A stretch of DNA of 64,000 bases from Polyangiaceae bacterium (GTDB lineage: Bacteria > Myxococcota_A > Polyangia > Polyangiales > Polyangiaceae). Location of the stretch: the NCBI GenBank assembly GCA_025937835.1, contig JAICQO010000020.1, positions 1-64,000 of the forward strand, given 5' to 3'. Positions 21,854 to 30,989 of this stretch are shown here, one piece after another (positions within the stretch are counted from its first letter, which is position 1; each line of letters opens with the position of its first letter). The notes below the pieces were generated by a model. The model was not told where the DNA came from, did not search any database, and saw only the letters and a program-made list of their open reading frames with translations. A program made the position numbers and the translations under genes.

Positions 21854-23137
21854 ATGTTGAAGAAGCGCTCGCTCGGTTTGGCGGTCTCGCTGCCCGTGCT
21901 GGTTTTAGGCCTCGGCTGCAGCGATGACGCGAAGGACGACGGCGGGTCCGGTCCGGGCGGCCCCGCGCCCCCGGTCGGAGCCGGCGGTGGCAGCCCGGTG
22001 GTGATCCCCGGGACCTCGGGCAACGGCGGGATGTCGAGCTTCGACGGCGGATCCACGCCGCTCACGCCGGAAGAAGCCGACGTGATCCGGACTCAGCAAT
22101 GCGCGAGCTGGGTGACCGAAGTCGAGGTGGTGCCCGCGATGCTGCAGCTGGTGGTCGACGTCTCGTCGTCGATGAAAGAAAAAGCCCCGGGCTCAGCAGG
22201 CAAGAGCCGCTGGGACGTCGCGCGCGACGCGCTGCTCGAGGCGATCGTCGGCGTCGGCGGCGAGGGCCTGCCGGCGAGCGTGTCCGCCGGTATGTTGCTC
22301 TACCCGAACCTGGAGACCGGCGTCTCGACCATGCCGCAAGATCCCGGGTTGTGCGTGAACCGCGAGCCGATGGTGCTCCCGGAAGAGCTCGGCCCCGCCA
22401 ACAGCGAGCAACGCCAGAGGATCCGCCAAGGCATCGAGGGCGCGCAGCTGTTGTTCAGCACACCCACCGAGGATGCCTACGACATCGCGCTGAACGAGTC
22501 GCTCCTACCGACGCGCTTCAGCGGACAAAAGTTCATGCTGCTCATCACCGACGGCGAACCGACGGTCAACGGGCAGTGCTGGACCGAGAGCGGCGGTATC
22601 AGCGGCGGCGTCGACCCGCAGCCGATCGTCGACATGATCGAAAACGCCGCGGCCGCGGAGGACGTGAAGACCTTTTTGATCGGCGTCCCGGGCAGCGAGC
22701 CCAACCGGCGCTGGATGTCGCAAGCAGCGATCCTGGGCGGCACGGCCCCGCCCGGCTGCTCTGCCGACGGCGGCCCGAGGGGCGACGCTTACTGTCATTT
22801 CGACATGACCACGGCGCCGGACTTCGCAGCCGCGCTGCGCGCCGGCCTGAACACCGTGCTTGGCGTGGTGTCACCGTGTAGCTTCTCGTTCGCGGAACCG
22901 CCGGATGGGATGACCATCGATCCCAGCAAGATCAACGTACTGCTCAGCGACGGCAGCGGGGACACGCTGATCGTGCGCGACGATGTCGGGGATTGCACCG
23001 AGGGCTGGCAGCTCACCGCGGACGACAGGATCCTGCTCTGCCCCGACACCTGCGAGCGGGTGCAGTCGAACCCCGGCATCACCGTGGACCTCACCTTCGG
23101 CTGCAAGAGCTTCCGCGAGCCGCCGATCGTCGAGTGA
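21854..23137 (+). CDS. von Willebrand factor A domain lipoprotein
   Basis: LVVDVSSSMKEKA MIDAS (DxSxS), MLLITDGEPTVNG; lipobox VLGLGCSDD. Confidence 0.85.
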   Translation: MLKKRSLGLAVSLPVLVLGLGCSDDAKDDGGSGPGGPAPPVGAGGGSPVVIPGTSGNGGMSSFDGGSTPLTPEEADVIRTQQCASWVTEVEVVPAMLQLVVDVSSSMKEKAPGSAGKSRWDVARDALLEAIVGVGGEGLPASVSAGMLLYPNLETGVSTMPQDPGLCVNREPMVLPEELGPANSEQRQRIRQGIEGAQLLFSTPTEDAYDIALNESLLPTRFSGQKFMLLITDGEPTVNGQCWTESGGISGGVDPQPIVDMIENAAAAEDVKTFLIGVPGSEPNRRWMSQAAILGGTAPPGCSADGGPRGDAYCHFDMTTAPDFAAALRAGLNTVLGVVSPCSFSFAEPPDGMTIDPSKINVLLSDGSGDTLIVRDDVGDCTEGWQLTADDRILLCPDTCERVQSNPGITVDLTFGCKSFREPPIVE

Positions 23138-23224
23138 CGCCGCTCACCTGCCCGGAGCCCTAAGGAACGCCGAAGCCAAAACCCAAAATCGCCGGCCGTG
23201 GTGGAAGCTTGAGAGGGCGTCGGC

Positions 23225-24871
23225 TCAGGCGCGGATGCCGGGAAGCACGTTGCCAATCGCGCTCATGTCGTAGTCGACCGCGAAGGCATCCGAGGGTTTG
23301 CCCGTAGTCACGGTGTCGCCGTAGCCCTTGCCCGAATCCGTTTCGTAGTCGCTCGGCTCGAGCCCGAAAGCCTGCAGCAGCGTGACCATCAAGCGATTGT
23401 AGGGTACGCCCTCGATCACCATGCCGTTGTGCTGGCTGAACTTCACGTTCCGATCCCAGTCGATGTAGTCGATGTAGCGACCCGTCTTCAGGTATCCGCC
23501 CGCACCACCCGCGAGCACGGTCGGAATGCTGTAGTTCAGGTGGTTCATCCCGAGCTCGTTGCCCCAGAACACCACGGAGTTGTCGAGGTAGGTGCTGTCA
23601 CCGTCCTCCGCCACGTCGAGCTTCTCGAGGATCGGCGTGAAGACTTCGCGCGCGATCCACTCGTTGATCGAGATCACCTTGGAGCGCTGCTCCATCTGGT
23701 CCCAGTCGTGGGCCGCGCGGTGCCAATCGGTGGGGTTCGGATTGCCTTCGCAGCTCGCGCAGCTGTGCTCGAAGCCCTGGTCTGAGCCACCCGACTTACC
23801 GACGGCCTTGTACACGTCGAGCGTCACGATCCGCGTCATGTCGCACCGCACGGCCGCCACCAGCAGATCGATCATCAGCTCGTAGGACTTGCGCAGCGTC
23901 GCCACGTCGACGCCCTGATTTTGAACCGAGGGTGGCGCCGTGGGCGGCTCGCAGCCCGTGCTCGGGCCGCCGGAGCCACCGCCAAGGCGCGCCTCGAGCT
24001 CCGCCATCAGCGAGACGTGGCGCTCGAGCGTCTCCTTGTCGGCCGCGGAGAGGGTCGGGTTCTTCGAAAGCTGCCGATAGTCCTCGATCACACGATCGAC
24101 CAGCAGCTTGTTCGGGTCTTCGGCTGGCGGCTCGCCGCCGGACGGGGCCTGAAAACTCTTGAACAGGCGGTCGAACACCACCTTGGGGTTGGTGTCGGCC
24201 TGAACCTGCGTGATCGAGCCGCCGCGCTTGCCGTTGTCCGTGAAGGAAAACGTGTTCGAACGCCCGGGCGAGAGGTGCAGGCTACGCGTGGCCGGCGGGC
24301 TCGGGTACACCTTCGGTGAATACGCGAGCACCTGGTCGATCGTCGGGACGTCCTTCAACGAGGACGCGGTGTCCGAGATGCTCCCGCCCTTGTAGTAGCC
24401 GAGCATCCCGCCGTCGTTGTGGTTGGTGTCCGGCAAGAAATCGAGGCCGCGCAGCACGAGCAGCTTCTCTGCGAACCGAGCCAACTCGGCGCCCAGGATC
24501 CGCGAAAACCCCTCGCCTGCAAAGTCCGAAAGCGGCGCCCACTTGCCGGTATAAGCGTTGCCGTTCGAGTGACGGCCGCTGCTCTCGGCGAGCGGTTCGG
24601 ATAGCGCGAGCGTGCCGTCTTCCTTGCCGTTGCCGCCGCCGCTCTCGTCGCCCTTGTACTTGCGGAGTGTGTAGCCGCTCACGGCGCGAGACGGGTAAAA
24701 GTCTCGGATGTTCTGGGTGCTGTAGCTCTTGATCGCGATCAGCCGACGCGGCGGCGCGGCGCTCTGTGCTCGCACCTCGCGCGGCAACAGCGACTCGAGG
24801 AACGGCAGCGAGAGGAGCGCGCCGCCCGCTCCCTGCAAGAAGAACCGCCGCTTCAGCCGATTGACTCTCAT
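23225..24871 (-). CDS. DUF1552 domain protein with Tat-like signal
   Basis: LKRRFFLQGAGGALLSLPFLESLLP; overall composition and pairing with a DUF1592 gene. 4-bp overlap with upstream gene. Confidence 0.85.
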   Translation of the reverse strand: MRVNRLKRRFFLQGAGGALLSLPFLESLLPREVRAQSAAPPRRLIAIKSYSTQNIRDFYPSRAVSGYTLRKYKGDESGGGNGKEDGTLALSEPLAESSGRHSNGNAYTGKWAPLSDFAGEGFSRILGAELARFAEKLLVLRGLDFLPDTNHNDGGMLGYYKGGSISDTASSLKDVPTIDQVLAYSPKVYPSPPATRSLHLSPGRSNTFSFTDNGKRGGSITQVQADTNPKVVFDRLFKSFQAPSGGEPPAEDPNKLLVDRVIEDYRQLSKNPTLSAADKETLERHVSLMAELEARLGGGSGGPSTGCEPPTAPPSVQNQGVDVATLRKSYELMIDLLVAAVRCDMTRIVTLDVYKAVGKSGGSDQGFEHSCASCEGNPNPTDWHRAAHDWDQMEQRSKVISINEWIAREVFTPILEKLDVAEDGDSTYLDNSVVFWGNELGMNHLNYSIPTVLAGGAGGYLKTGRYIDYIDWDRNVKFSQHNGMVIEGVPYNRLMVTLLQAFGLEPSDYETDSGKGYGDTVTTGKPSDAFAVDYDMSAIGNVLPGIRA

Positions 24872-26784
24872 GGGATCACCGCGCGCTTCTTGAACGAAGG
24901 GTGCAGCGCGATGCTGCGCAATGCCTGGCGTAGGCTGCCAGCGGGTCCCGCTGCCTCCGCGATCGCAGCGACCGTGCAAGAGTCGCTCGCGGTCTCGTAG
25001 CGACGCCGGCTGTACCTGAAATACTGCCGCGCGAAACACTCCGTGGCCCTCGGGCTCGCGGCGATCGCCTGGCTGAACGCCAGCGGATCCGCCGCGGGCA
25101 CGAGCTTTCCATCGATCACGAGCTCAACCTGTGAGTCAACGGGCACCACGGCCGCCACGCTGCCGTCGTCTTCGAAGATGGTCTCGCTGGTTCGATAACG
25201 ACCGAGGGCGTCGTAGGCTTCGAGCGCGAACCCGAGCGGATTGATCAAGGAGTGACAGCCGGCGCACTCGTTCGGCGAGGTCTTGGTCTCGAAGCGCTCG
25301 CGCGTGCTGCGGTTCGGGTCGGCGGGCGGCAGCGCCAAGGCCTCGGCGGGCAGGTTCGAGGGCGGGGACAGAGCCTGGCAAAACACGTGCTTCAGCACGA
25401 ACGCGCCGCGCTTCACCGGATTCGTGAGCTCGTTGCCCTCGACGAGCGCCGCGGCGCGCGTCAGCAAACCGCCGCGCTCCCCGGCCGGAAACCGCGGCGG
25501 CAGCCCCGTGCCGCTCCAGGCCTCGATCCCGTAAAGCTCCGCGAGCCGCTCGGAGCGCACGAACGTCAGATCGCTCGTGAGCAATGCCGCGTAGTTCCCC
25601 TCGGATTGAAAGGTCGTGTAGTCGATCAGCGTGTCGAACTCGTCGAGCATGTCGGCGAACAACTCGAGATCGGGGTCCACGCCCTCGGAGAAGCTCCGGA
25701 AGCTCGGCGTGCTGGCGAAGCCGGCGAAACCGGGCAGCTGGTACCACTCCTCGTAAAAGCGGAAGATCGTCCGTTTGGTGCGCGGATCGTCGAGCAAGCG
25801 CTCGACGGCGACCGCGTAGCCTTCGTCCGTCGCGAGCTCGCCGGAGTCGGCCGCTTGGCGCAGCTCGACGTCGGGCGCCCCGCGCAAGAAATGGAACGAG
25901 AGGCGCTGCGCGAGCTCGTGAGGGGTGAGCGCGTAGTCGTCGCCCCGAGCTTCGCCGAGCTCGACTTGATAGAGGAACCCGGGCGCGAGCAGCAGCGAGA
26001 ACGTGATCCGCCGGAACGCCTCTGCGGCGGCGACATCCTCGGCGAGCGCGGCGTAACGCTCGACCTCGGCGTCCGTGAGCGGCCGCCGGAGCGCCTCGGC
26101 ACCAAAACCGCTGACGAAGTCGCGCACGCAGGCCGCGCTCGGCGTGGCTGCGACCGCGCAGTCTCCGGCCAGCGCCGCGAGCTTGCCGGCGTCGGCGGTC
26201 ATGCGCCTCGCGAGCGCGTCCGCGACGCCGTAGTACGCGTCCACGTGACGCTGGGTGACGCGGGCGTCCATGTCCGAGAACAGCGACTCGTTCTCGCCAT
26301 CGGGTGGCAACTGCGCGAGCTCGTCTTCGATGCCCGTGAGCTCCGCTTCGAGCTCGCGCGCCGTGAGCAGCTCGGCGAGTGAGCGCTCTAGATCTGCGCG
26401 CCCGAGCCGCCGCAGCGGCGAAAGGCCGTTCGGGACGCTCTCGTCGCAGGCGATCGCAACGCTGCCGGGCTGGCCGCCGCTTTCGCCAGGCTCTCCCGGC
26501 GCGGAACCACCCGCGGCGCTGCTGGGCGCACCACCCAGAGCAGCCGTTCCCCCGCGTGAGCTCTGCCCGCCGCGCGTGCTCGCGGCTCCACCGACGGCGG
26601 AAGCTCCGCCCGCCTCCGGCTCACCGGGCGTTCGCGGTTCGCCGGGATCCGAACCGTCGATTCGATCGGCCGGGCTGCCGCCCTCGCCGACCGCGCCTTC
26701 GGAACACGCGAAAAGCGCGCAGAGTCCAGCGATCGCCGCCACGATCGGGACCCTCCCGCGCGAAAAACCATCGCGATGGCTCAC
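24868..26784 (-). CDS. DUF1592 (DUF1588/1595/1585-type) lipoprotein with CXXCH motif
   Basis: RLGRADLERSLAELL, FYEEWYQLPGFA, RGGLLTRAAALVEGNELTNPVKRGAFVLKHVFCQ, ETKTSPNECAGCHSLINPLGFALEAYDALGRYR. Confidence 0.88.
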   Translation of the reverse strand: MSHRDGFSRGRVPIVAAIAGLCALFACSEGAVGEGGSPADRIDGSDPGEPRTPGEPEAGGASAVGGAASTRGGQSSRGGTAALGGAPSSAAGGSAPGEPGESGGQPGSVAIACDESVPNGLSPLRRLGRADLERSLAELLTARELEAELTGIEDELAQLPPDGENESLFSDMDARVTQRHVDAYYGVADALARRMTADAGKLAALAGDCAVAATPSAACVRDFVSGFGAEALRRPLTDAEVERYAALAEDVAAAEAFRRITFSLLLAPGFLYQVELGEARGDDYALTPHELAQRLSFHFLRGAPDVELRQAADSGELATDEGYAVAVERLLDDPRTKRTIFRFYEEWYQLPGFAGFASTPSFRSFSEGVDPDLELFADMLDEFDTLIDYTTFQSEGNYAALLTSDLTFVRSERLAELYGIEAWSGTGLPPRFPAGERGGLLTRAAALVEGNELTNPVKRGAFVLKHVFCQALSPPSNLPAEALALPPADPNRSTRERFETKTSPNECAGCHSLINPLGFALEAYDALGRYRTSETIFEDDGSVAAVVPVDSQVELVIDGKLVPAADPLAFSQAIAASPRATECFARQYFRYSRRRYETASDSCTVAAIAEAAGPAGSLRQALRSIALHPSFKKRAVIP

Positions 26785-27008
26785 GCATCAAACGACCCCC
26801 GCCTCCCCAGGCACGGGTCAGAAAAATCCGAGACTCGCGTTTCTGCGAAATGCATGAAATTCTTCGAGCGGAGGGAAATTTTGAGCCGCCGTCCAGCCGC
26901 CCGGGGACATCTACATCGGATGCCGACACCACGGTTCGAGCATGACGGCGCTGCTTCCTTCCCTCCTCCACCCCGAGCGGCGGCTCGCGGGCAAACCCTT
27001 GATGGATC

Positions 27009-27587
27009 GTGGTAGCCGGCTCGACATCCACCACGCGCTCGGGGGCAGGCCCGACCGACGCCGCGCTGGTCGTCGCCGCGCGGGCGGGCGAGCGCTGGGC
27101 GCAAGAAGCGCTGTTTCAGCGCCACTGCCGGCTGGTGATCGCGCTTTCCCAGCGCCTGTTGCCGCACTCGGCCGACGCGGACGACCTGGTCCAGGACGCC
27201 TTCGTCTTTGCCTTCCACCGCCTGGACTCGTTACAGAATCCTCAGGCGTTCGCAGCATGGATCGCGTCGATCGTGGTTCGCACGGCCAGCAAGCGGCTCC
27301 GGCGGCAGCGGCTTCTCACCCGTCTGGGTTTGCAGCGCAACGAACCGATAGACCTCGACGCGGTGGTCTCCCCCTCGGCGCCGCCCGAAGTGGTGAGCGA
27401 GCTCAAGGCCGTCTACGCCCTGCTCGATCGCCTGCCGGCCGAGCAGCGCATCGCCCTGGTGCTACGCCGGGTCGAGGGCATGGAGCTTGCCGAAATCGCC
27501 ACCGCCATGAAGCTCAGTCTGGCCACCGTCAAACGTCGCTTGGTGCTCGCGGAAGCGCGGCTCGAGCGCGAGCGGGAGCGGGGGTAG
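27009..27587 (+). CDS. ECF RNA polymerase sigma factor
   Basis: ADDLVQDAFVFAFHRLDSLQNPQAFAAWIASIVVRTASKRLRRQR and LPAEQRIALVLRRVEGMELAEIATAMKLSLATVKRRL. Confidence 0.92.
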   Translation: MVAGSTSTTRSGAGPTDAALVVAARAGERWAQEALFQRHCRLVIALSQRLLPHSADADDLVQDAFVFAFHRLDSLQNPQAFAAWIASIVVRTASKRLRRQRLLTRLGLQRNEPIDLDAVVSPSAPPEVVSELKAVYALLDRLPAEQRIALVLRRVEGMELAEIATAMKLSLATVKRRLVLAEARLERERERG

Positions 27588-27591
27588 AGCC

Positions 27592-28722
27592 GTGAGCGAA
27601 TCGCGTGACTTGTCGCGCCACGTGCAGGTCGACGTCTCGCCGGCCCGCGTCGCGCGCGTCTGGCAAGCGATCGCGCCGCGCCTCGAGCAGACGCCGTCGC
27701 GCGCGCGCCGCTGGCTCGCGCCGTTGGCCGTCGCGGGCGGGCTTTCGTTCGCGGCTGCCGGCGCCGCCCTGCTCGTCGAGCGCGGCCCCGATCCGAGCTC
27801 GGTCTGGGAAAACGCGGCGCTCGAGAGCGCGGGCGACTCGATCTCCGTGAAGCTCGAAGACAGCTCGCGCATCGAGCTCGCGGCACAGTCGCGGATCGAG
27901 CTCGCCGAGAGCAAGGCGGATGCCGTCAAGCTGCGCTTGCGGCGGGGCTCGGTGCGCTGCGACGTCACGCACCGAGAAGGCCGTCGCTTCTCGGTCGAGG
28001 CCCTCGGTGTCGAGGTGCGGGTCGTCGGCACGCTGTTCAACGTGGCGATCGCCGAGGGCGAGCGCCGGGTCGACGTCTCCGTCGAGCGCGGCAGCGTCGA
28101 GGTTCGCGCGCTGGACGAGACCGGCGCGTACCGGCGGATCTCGGCCGGAGAGCGCTGGTCCGTGGATTTGCCGTCGCTCTCGCCCGCGCCGTCGGCCAGC
28201 GCAGAGCCCGCCGCGCCAGCGCCCGCGCCCAGCATCGATCCGGCCGAATCCCGACCCAATCGGCCGAAAGACGAGCTTCGCTCCGCCGAACCCGCGCCGT
28301 CGACGGCCGACCGCGGTGACGCGGATCCAGCGAGCGATCCGAACACGGCCACGGCTCGCGAGTTGTTCGATCTGGCGAACCTGGCGCGGCGTTCCGGCGA
28401 TCTGGCGGCTGCCGCGCGCGCTTACGAGCTCTTGCTGTCGAAGTATCCCAACGACGGTCGCGCAGGCCTCGCGGCGTTCGAGCTCGGGCGGCTGCGCCTC
28501 GAGCGGCTCGGCAACCCGGCGGGCGCGGTGACCGCGCTCGAGCGCGCCATGGCCAAGGCCCCGAGCCCCAGCTTGCGCGAAGACGCGATGGCGCGCCTGG
28601 TTCAAGCCTACGCCGCGCTCGGCGACGGCGCGCGCTGCCGCCGTACGCGAGACCGCTACCTGTCGGAGTATCCGGGTGGCGTCCACACCAACGCCGTAAA
28701 GAGTCGTTGCGCGGGACATTGA
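27592..28722 (+). CDS. FecR-domain regulator with C-terminal TPR-like region
   Basis: LRRGSVRCDVTHREGRRFSVEALGVEVRVVGTLFNVAI FecR pattern; adjacent to the ECF sigma gene. Confidence 0.83.
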   Translation: MSESRDLSRHVQVDVSPARVARVWQAIAPRLEQTPSRARRWLAPLAVAGGLSFAAAGAALLVERGPDPSSVWENAALESAGDSISVKLEDSSRIELAAQSRIELAESKADAVKLRLRRGSVRCDVTHREGRRFSVEALGVEVRVVGTLFNVAIAEGERRVDVSVERGSVEVRALDETGAYRRISAGERWSVDLPSLSPAPSASAEPAAPAPAPSIDPAESRPNRPKDELRSAEPAPSTADRGDADPASDPNTATARELFDLANLARRSGDLAAAARAYELLLSKYPNDGRAGLAAFELGRLRLERLGNPAGAVTALERAMAKAPSPSLREDAMARLVQAYAALGDGARCRRTRDRYLSEYPGGVHTNAVKSRCAGH

Positions 28723-28756
28723 CGTAGCCCCAGAGAGTCGGTCATACCCGGGAGGC

Positions 28757-29776
28757 GTGCGCCCGCTTTCGCTCGCCCTCTGCCTTGCCTGCGCCCTGGG
28801 GGCCGGGACGCTCCGCGCCAACGCGCAGGGAGCGAGCTGCCCCGGCGGCCGCCGCTGGGTCGCGCTGTCGTTCACCGGGAGCTTTCCCGAGGGGTTCGAG
28901 CGCGCGGTCGCGCAGGATTTGACGGCGGGCCTCGCCGCGCGCGGTATCCGCGTGTGTCGACCGGAAGCGCGCGACGACGCGAGCGAGGCACCGCTCGCGG
29001 ACATCCGCCTGTCGGCCGAGCGCGAACAAACCGTGGGCGTGAGCGTCGAGGTTCGCGATTCCGTCACGCAGAAGCGCGTCGGTCGCGACATCGATCTGAC
29101 GCGCGTGCCGGCTGACGGCCGCGCTTTCGCCGCGGCGCTGGCGGCCGACGAGCTGCTTCAAGCGAGCTGGGTCGAGCTCGCCCTGGAGCGCGGCAAGAAG
29201 GCCGAGGCCGCGCCGCCGCCGGAGGTGCAGAGAACGGTCGAGACGGCGCTGCGCGCGGGACGCAGGCTGCCCTTGCCGCGGCTCGGCGCGCGCGCGGCCG
29301 CCGAGCACTTCGCGGGCGGGCAACTGCACTACGGCGCTGACGCAACCTTCGAAGCGCCCCTCAGCGCGTGGTTGCGGTTCGCGCTGTCGCTCGGCGCGCG
29401 GCAGGGGCAGAGCGTGGACTCCGAGCGCGGCGAAATCCTGTCGAGCGCGCTCGGCGCGGAGCTGCGCTTCGAGCTCGTCTACTACTCACGGCCGAGCTTC
29501 GAGGCCTGGTTCGCCGCGGGCATGCGCGGTAGCCGCGTGCGCTTCGAAGGACGCGCCGCGGCTGGCTCCGTCGACGCGGACTACACGGGGCTCAGCTTGT
29601 TCGCGCGCGTGGGACCGGGGGCGGCGCTGCGCGTTGCGGGCCCGTTGTGGCTCGGGCTGAACGCCGCGGCCGGCGCGCCGCTCTGCGCGATCGAGGCCGA
29701 CGACGGCCAAGAAGCGGCGACAGCCGTCGCGGGCCTCGAGCTCTCGGCCGCGCTCGGACTGGGAGTGGAGCTGTGA
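28757..29776 (+). CDS. Hypothetical secreted protein
   Basis: Signal peptide MRPLSLALCLACALGAGTLRANAQG; beta-rich C-terminal half; follows the FecR gene. Confidence 0.6.
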   Translation: MRPLSLALCLACALGAGTLRANAQGASCPGGRRWVALSFTGSFPEGFERAVAQDLTAGLAARGIRVCRPEARDDASEAPLADIRLSAEREQTVGVSVEVRDSVTQKRVGRDIDLTRVPADGRAFAAALAADELLQASWVELALERGKKAEAAPPPEVQRTVETALRAGRRLPLPRLGARAAAEHFAGGQLHYGADATFEAPLSAWLRFALSLGARQGQSVDSERGEILSSALGAELRFELVYYSRPSFEAWFAAGMRGSRVRFEGRAAAGSVDADYTGLSLFARVGPGAALRVAGPLWLGLNAAAGAPLCAIEADDGQEAATAVAGLELSAALGLGVEL

Positions 29777-30987
29777 CGTCGTCGCGCCTCCTGCTGCTGC
29801 TCGCGCTCTCGGCGCCGGCCTGCTCCGAGAGCGGTCAGGTGCTGGGCCCGGCACCCGCGCCGAGCGATACGACCGCGCCCCCGTCGGAACCCACCACGCT
29901 CGCCGCAACGCTCGTCACGACGGGCTTCTCGCACACCTGCGCGCTCGCGCTCGGCTCGATCTATTGCTGGGGCTCGAACGAGCTCGGTCAGCTCGGAAAT
30001 AGCGACCCCGCCGACGCCCTGGAACCCCTACCGGTCGCTGGCAACGAGCGCTACCAGAACCTGTGCGCCGGCAACGAGCACACCTGCGGCCTCACCGATC
30101 TGGGCGAGGTGTTTTGCTGGGGCTCGAACCAGCGCGGTCAGCTCGGTCAGGGTGATCGTCGCAATCTCTCGCGCGCGACGCGCGTTGCGCTTCCGGGCAA
30201 CGCCACTCAGCTCAGCTGCGGCTTCGCGCACAGCTGCGCGCTGCTCGGAACCGGCGAAGCCTGGTGCTGGGGCAAGAACGGCGAGGGTGAGCTCGGCCTC
30301 GACGACCCGTACCCGGGCAACATGCAGGAGAACGCCGACGCCCTCGAGCCGGTCCGCGTCGGCGACGCGACCTACCGCTCGATCGGTCCCGGCGACGGGC
30401 ACACCTGCTTGGTGCGCAGCGACGGCGCCCTGTTCTGCACCGGCCGCAACAGCCAACATCAGCTCGGCTCGGCGAGCGACCAGATCCAGGAGCGGGTCCT
30501 GCTCCGGCTCGGCACGGACTCGGATTGGGTCCACGTCGTCTCCGGCCAGCAATATTCGTGCGGGCTGCGCGCGGATCGCACGCTCTGGTGTTGGGGCTCG
30601 AACACGTCTTTTCAGGACGAAGCCGGCTCTCCGCTCGGTATCCCCGCCCCGGAGTCGATCAGCCCGACGCGCGTTCCCGGCGGAGATTGGCTGAGCGTCG
30701 CGGCCCACACCTTCCACACCTGCGCCATCGGTCGAGACGCGAGCGTCTGGTGTTGGGGCCGCAACGCCGAGGGCCAGCTCGACTCCGACGACACCTCTTT
30801 GCGCGTGGGACCGGTCGAGCTCGGACGCCGTGCGACCAGCATCGATGTGGGCGTGTTCACGACCTGCCTCGTCGACAGTGCGGGCGTCGTCGCCTGCACG
30901 GGAAAAAACGAAAACGGCGAGCTCGGCACCGGAGATCGCGAGCGGCACTACGCGCTCACGGACGTACCGCTACGCGCTCCGCAGTAA
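29773..30987 (+). CDS. RCC1-repeat (BLIP-II-like) lipoprotein
   Basis: GTG start overlapping the upstream stop; lipobox ALSAPACSES; repeated HTCAL...IYCWGSNELGQLG units. Confidence 0.9.
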   Translation: MTSSRLLLLLALSAPACSESGQVLGPAPAPSDTTAPPSEPTTLAATLVTTGFSHTCALALGSIYCWGSNELGQLGNSDPADALEPLPVAGNERYQNLCAGNEHTCGLTDLGEVFCWGSNQRGQLGQGDRRNLSRATRVALPGNATQLSCGFAHSCALLGTGEAWCWGKNGEGELGLDDPYPGNMQENADALEPVRVGDATYRSIGPGDGHTCLVRSDGALFCTGRNSQHQLGSASDQIQERVLLRLGTDSDWVHVVSGQQYSCGLRADRTLWCWGSNTSFQDEAGSPLGIPAPESISPTRVPGGDWLSVAAHTFHTCAIGRDASVWCWGRNAEGQLDSDDTSLRVGPVELGRRATSIDVGVFTTCLVDSAGVVACTGKNENGELGTGDRERHYALTDVPLRAPQ

Positions 30988-30989
30988 GC

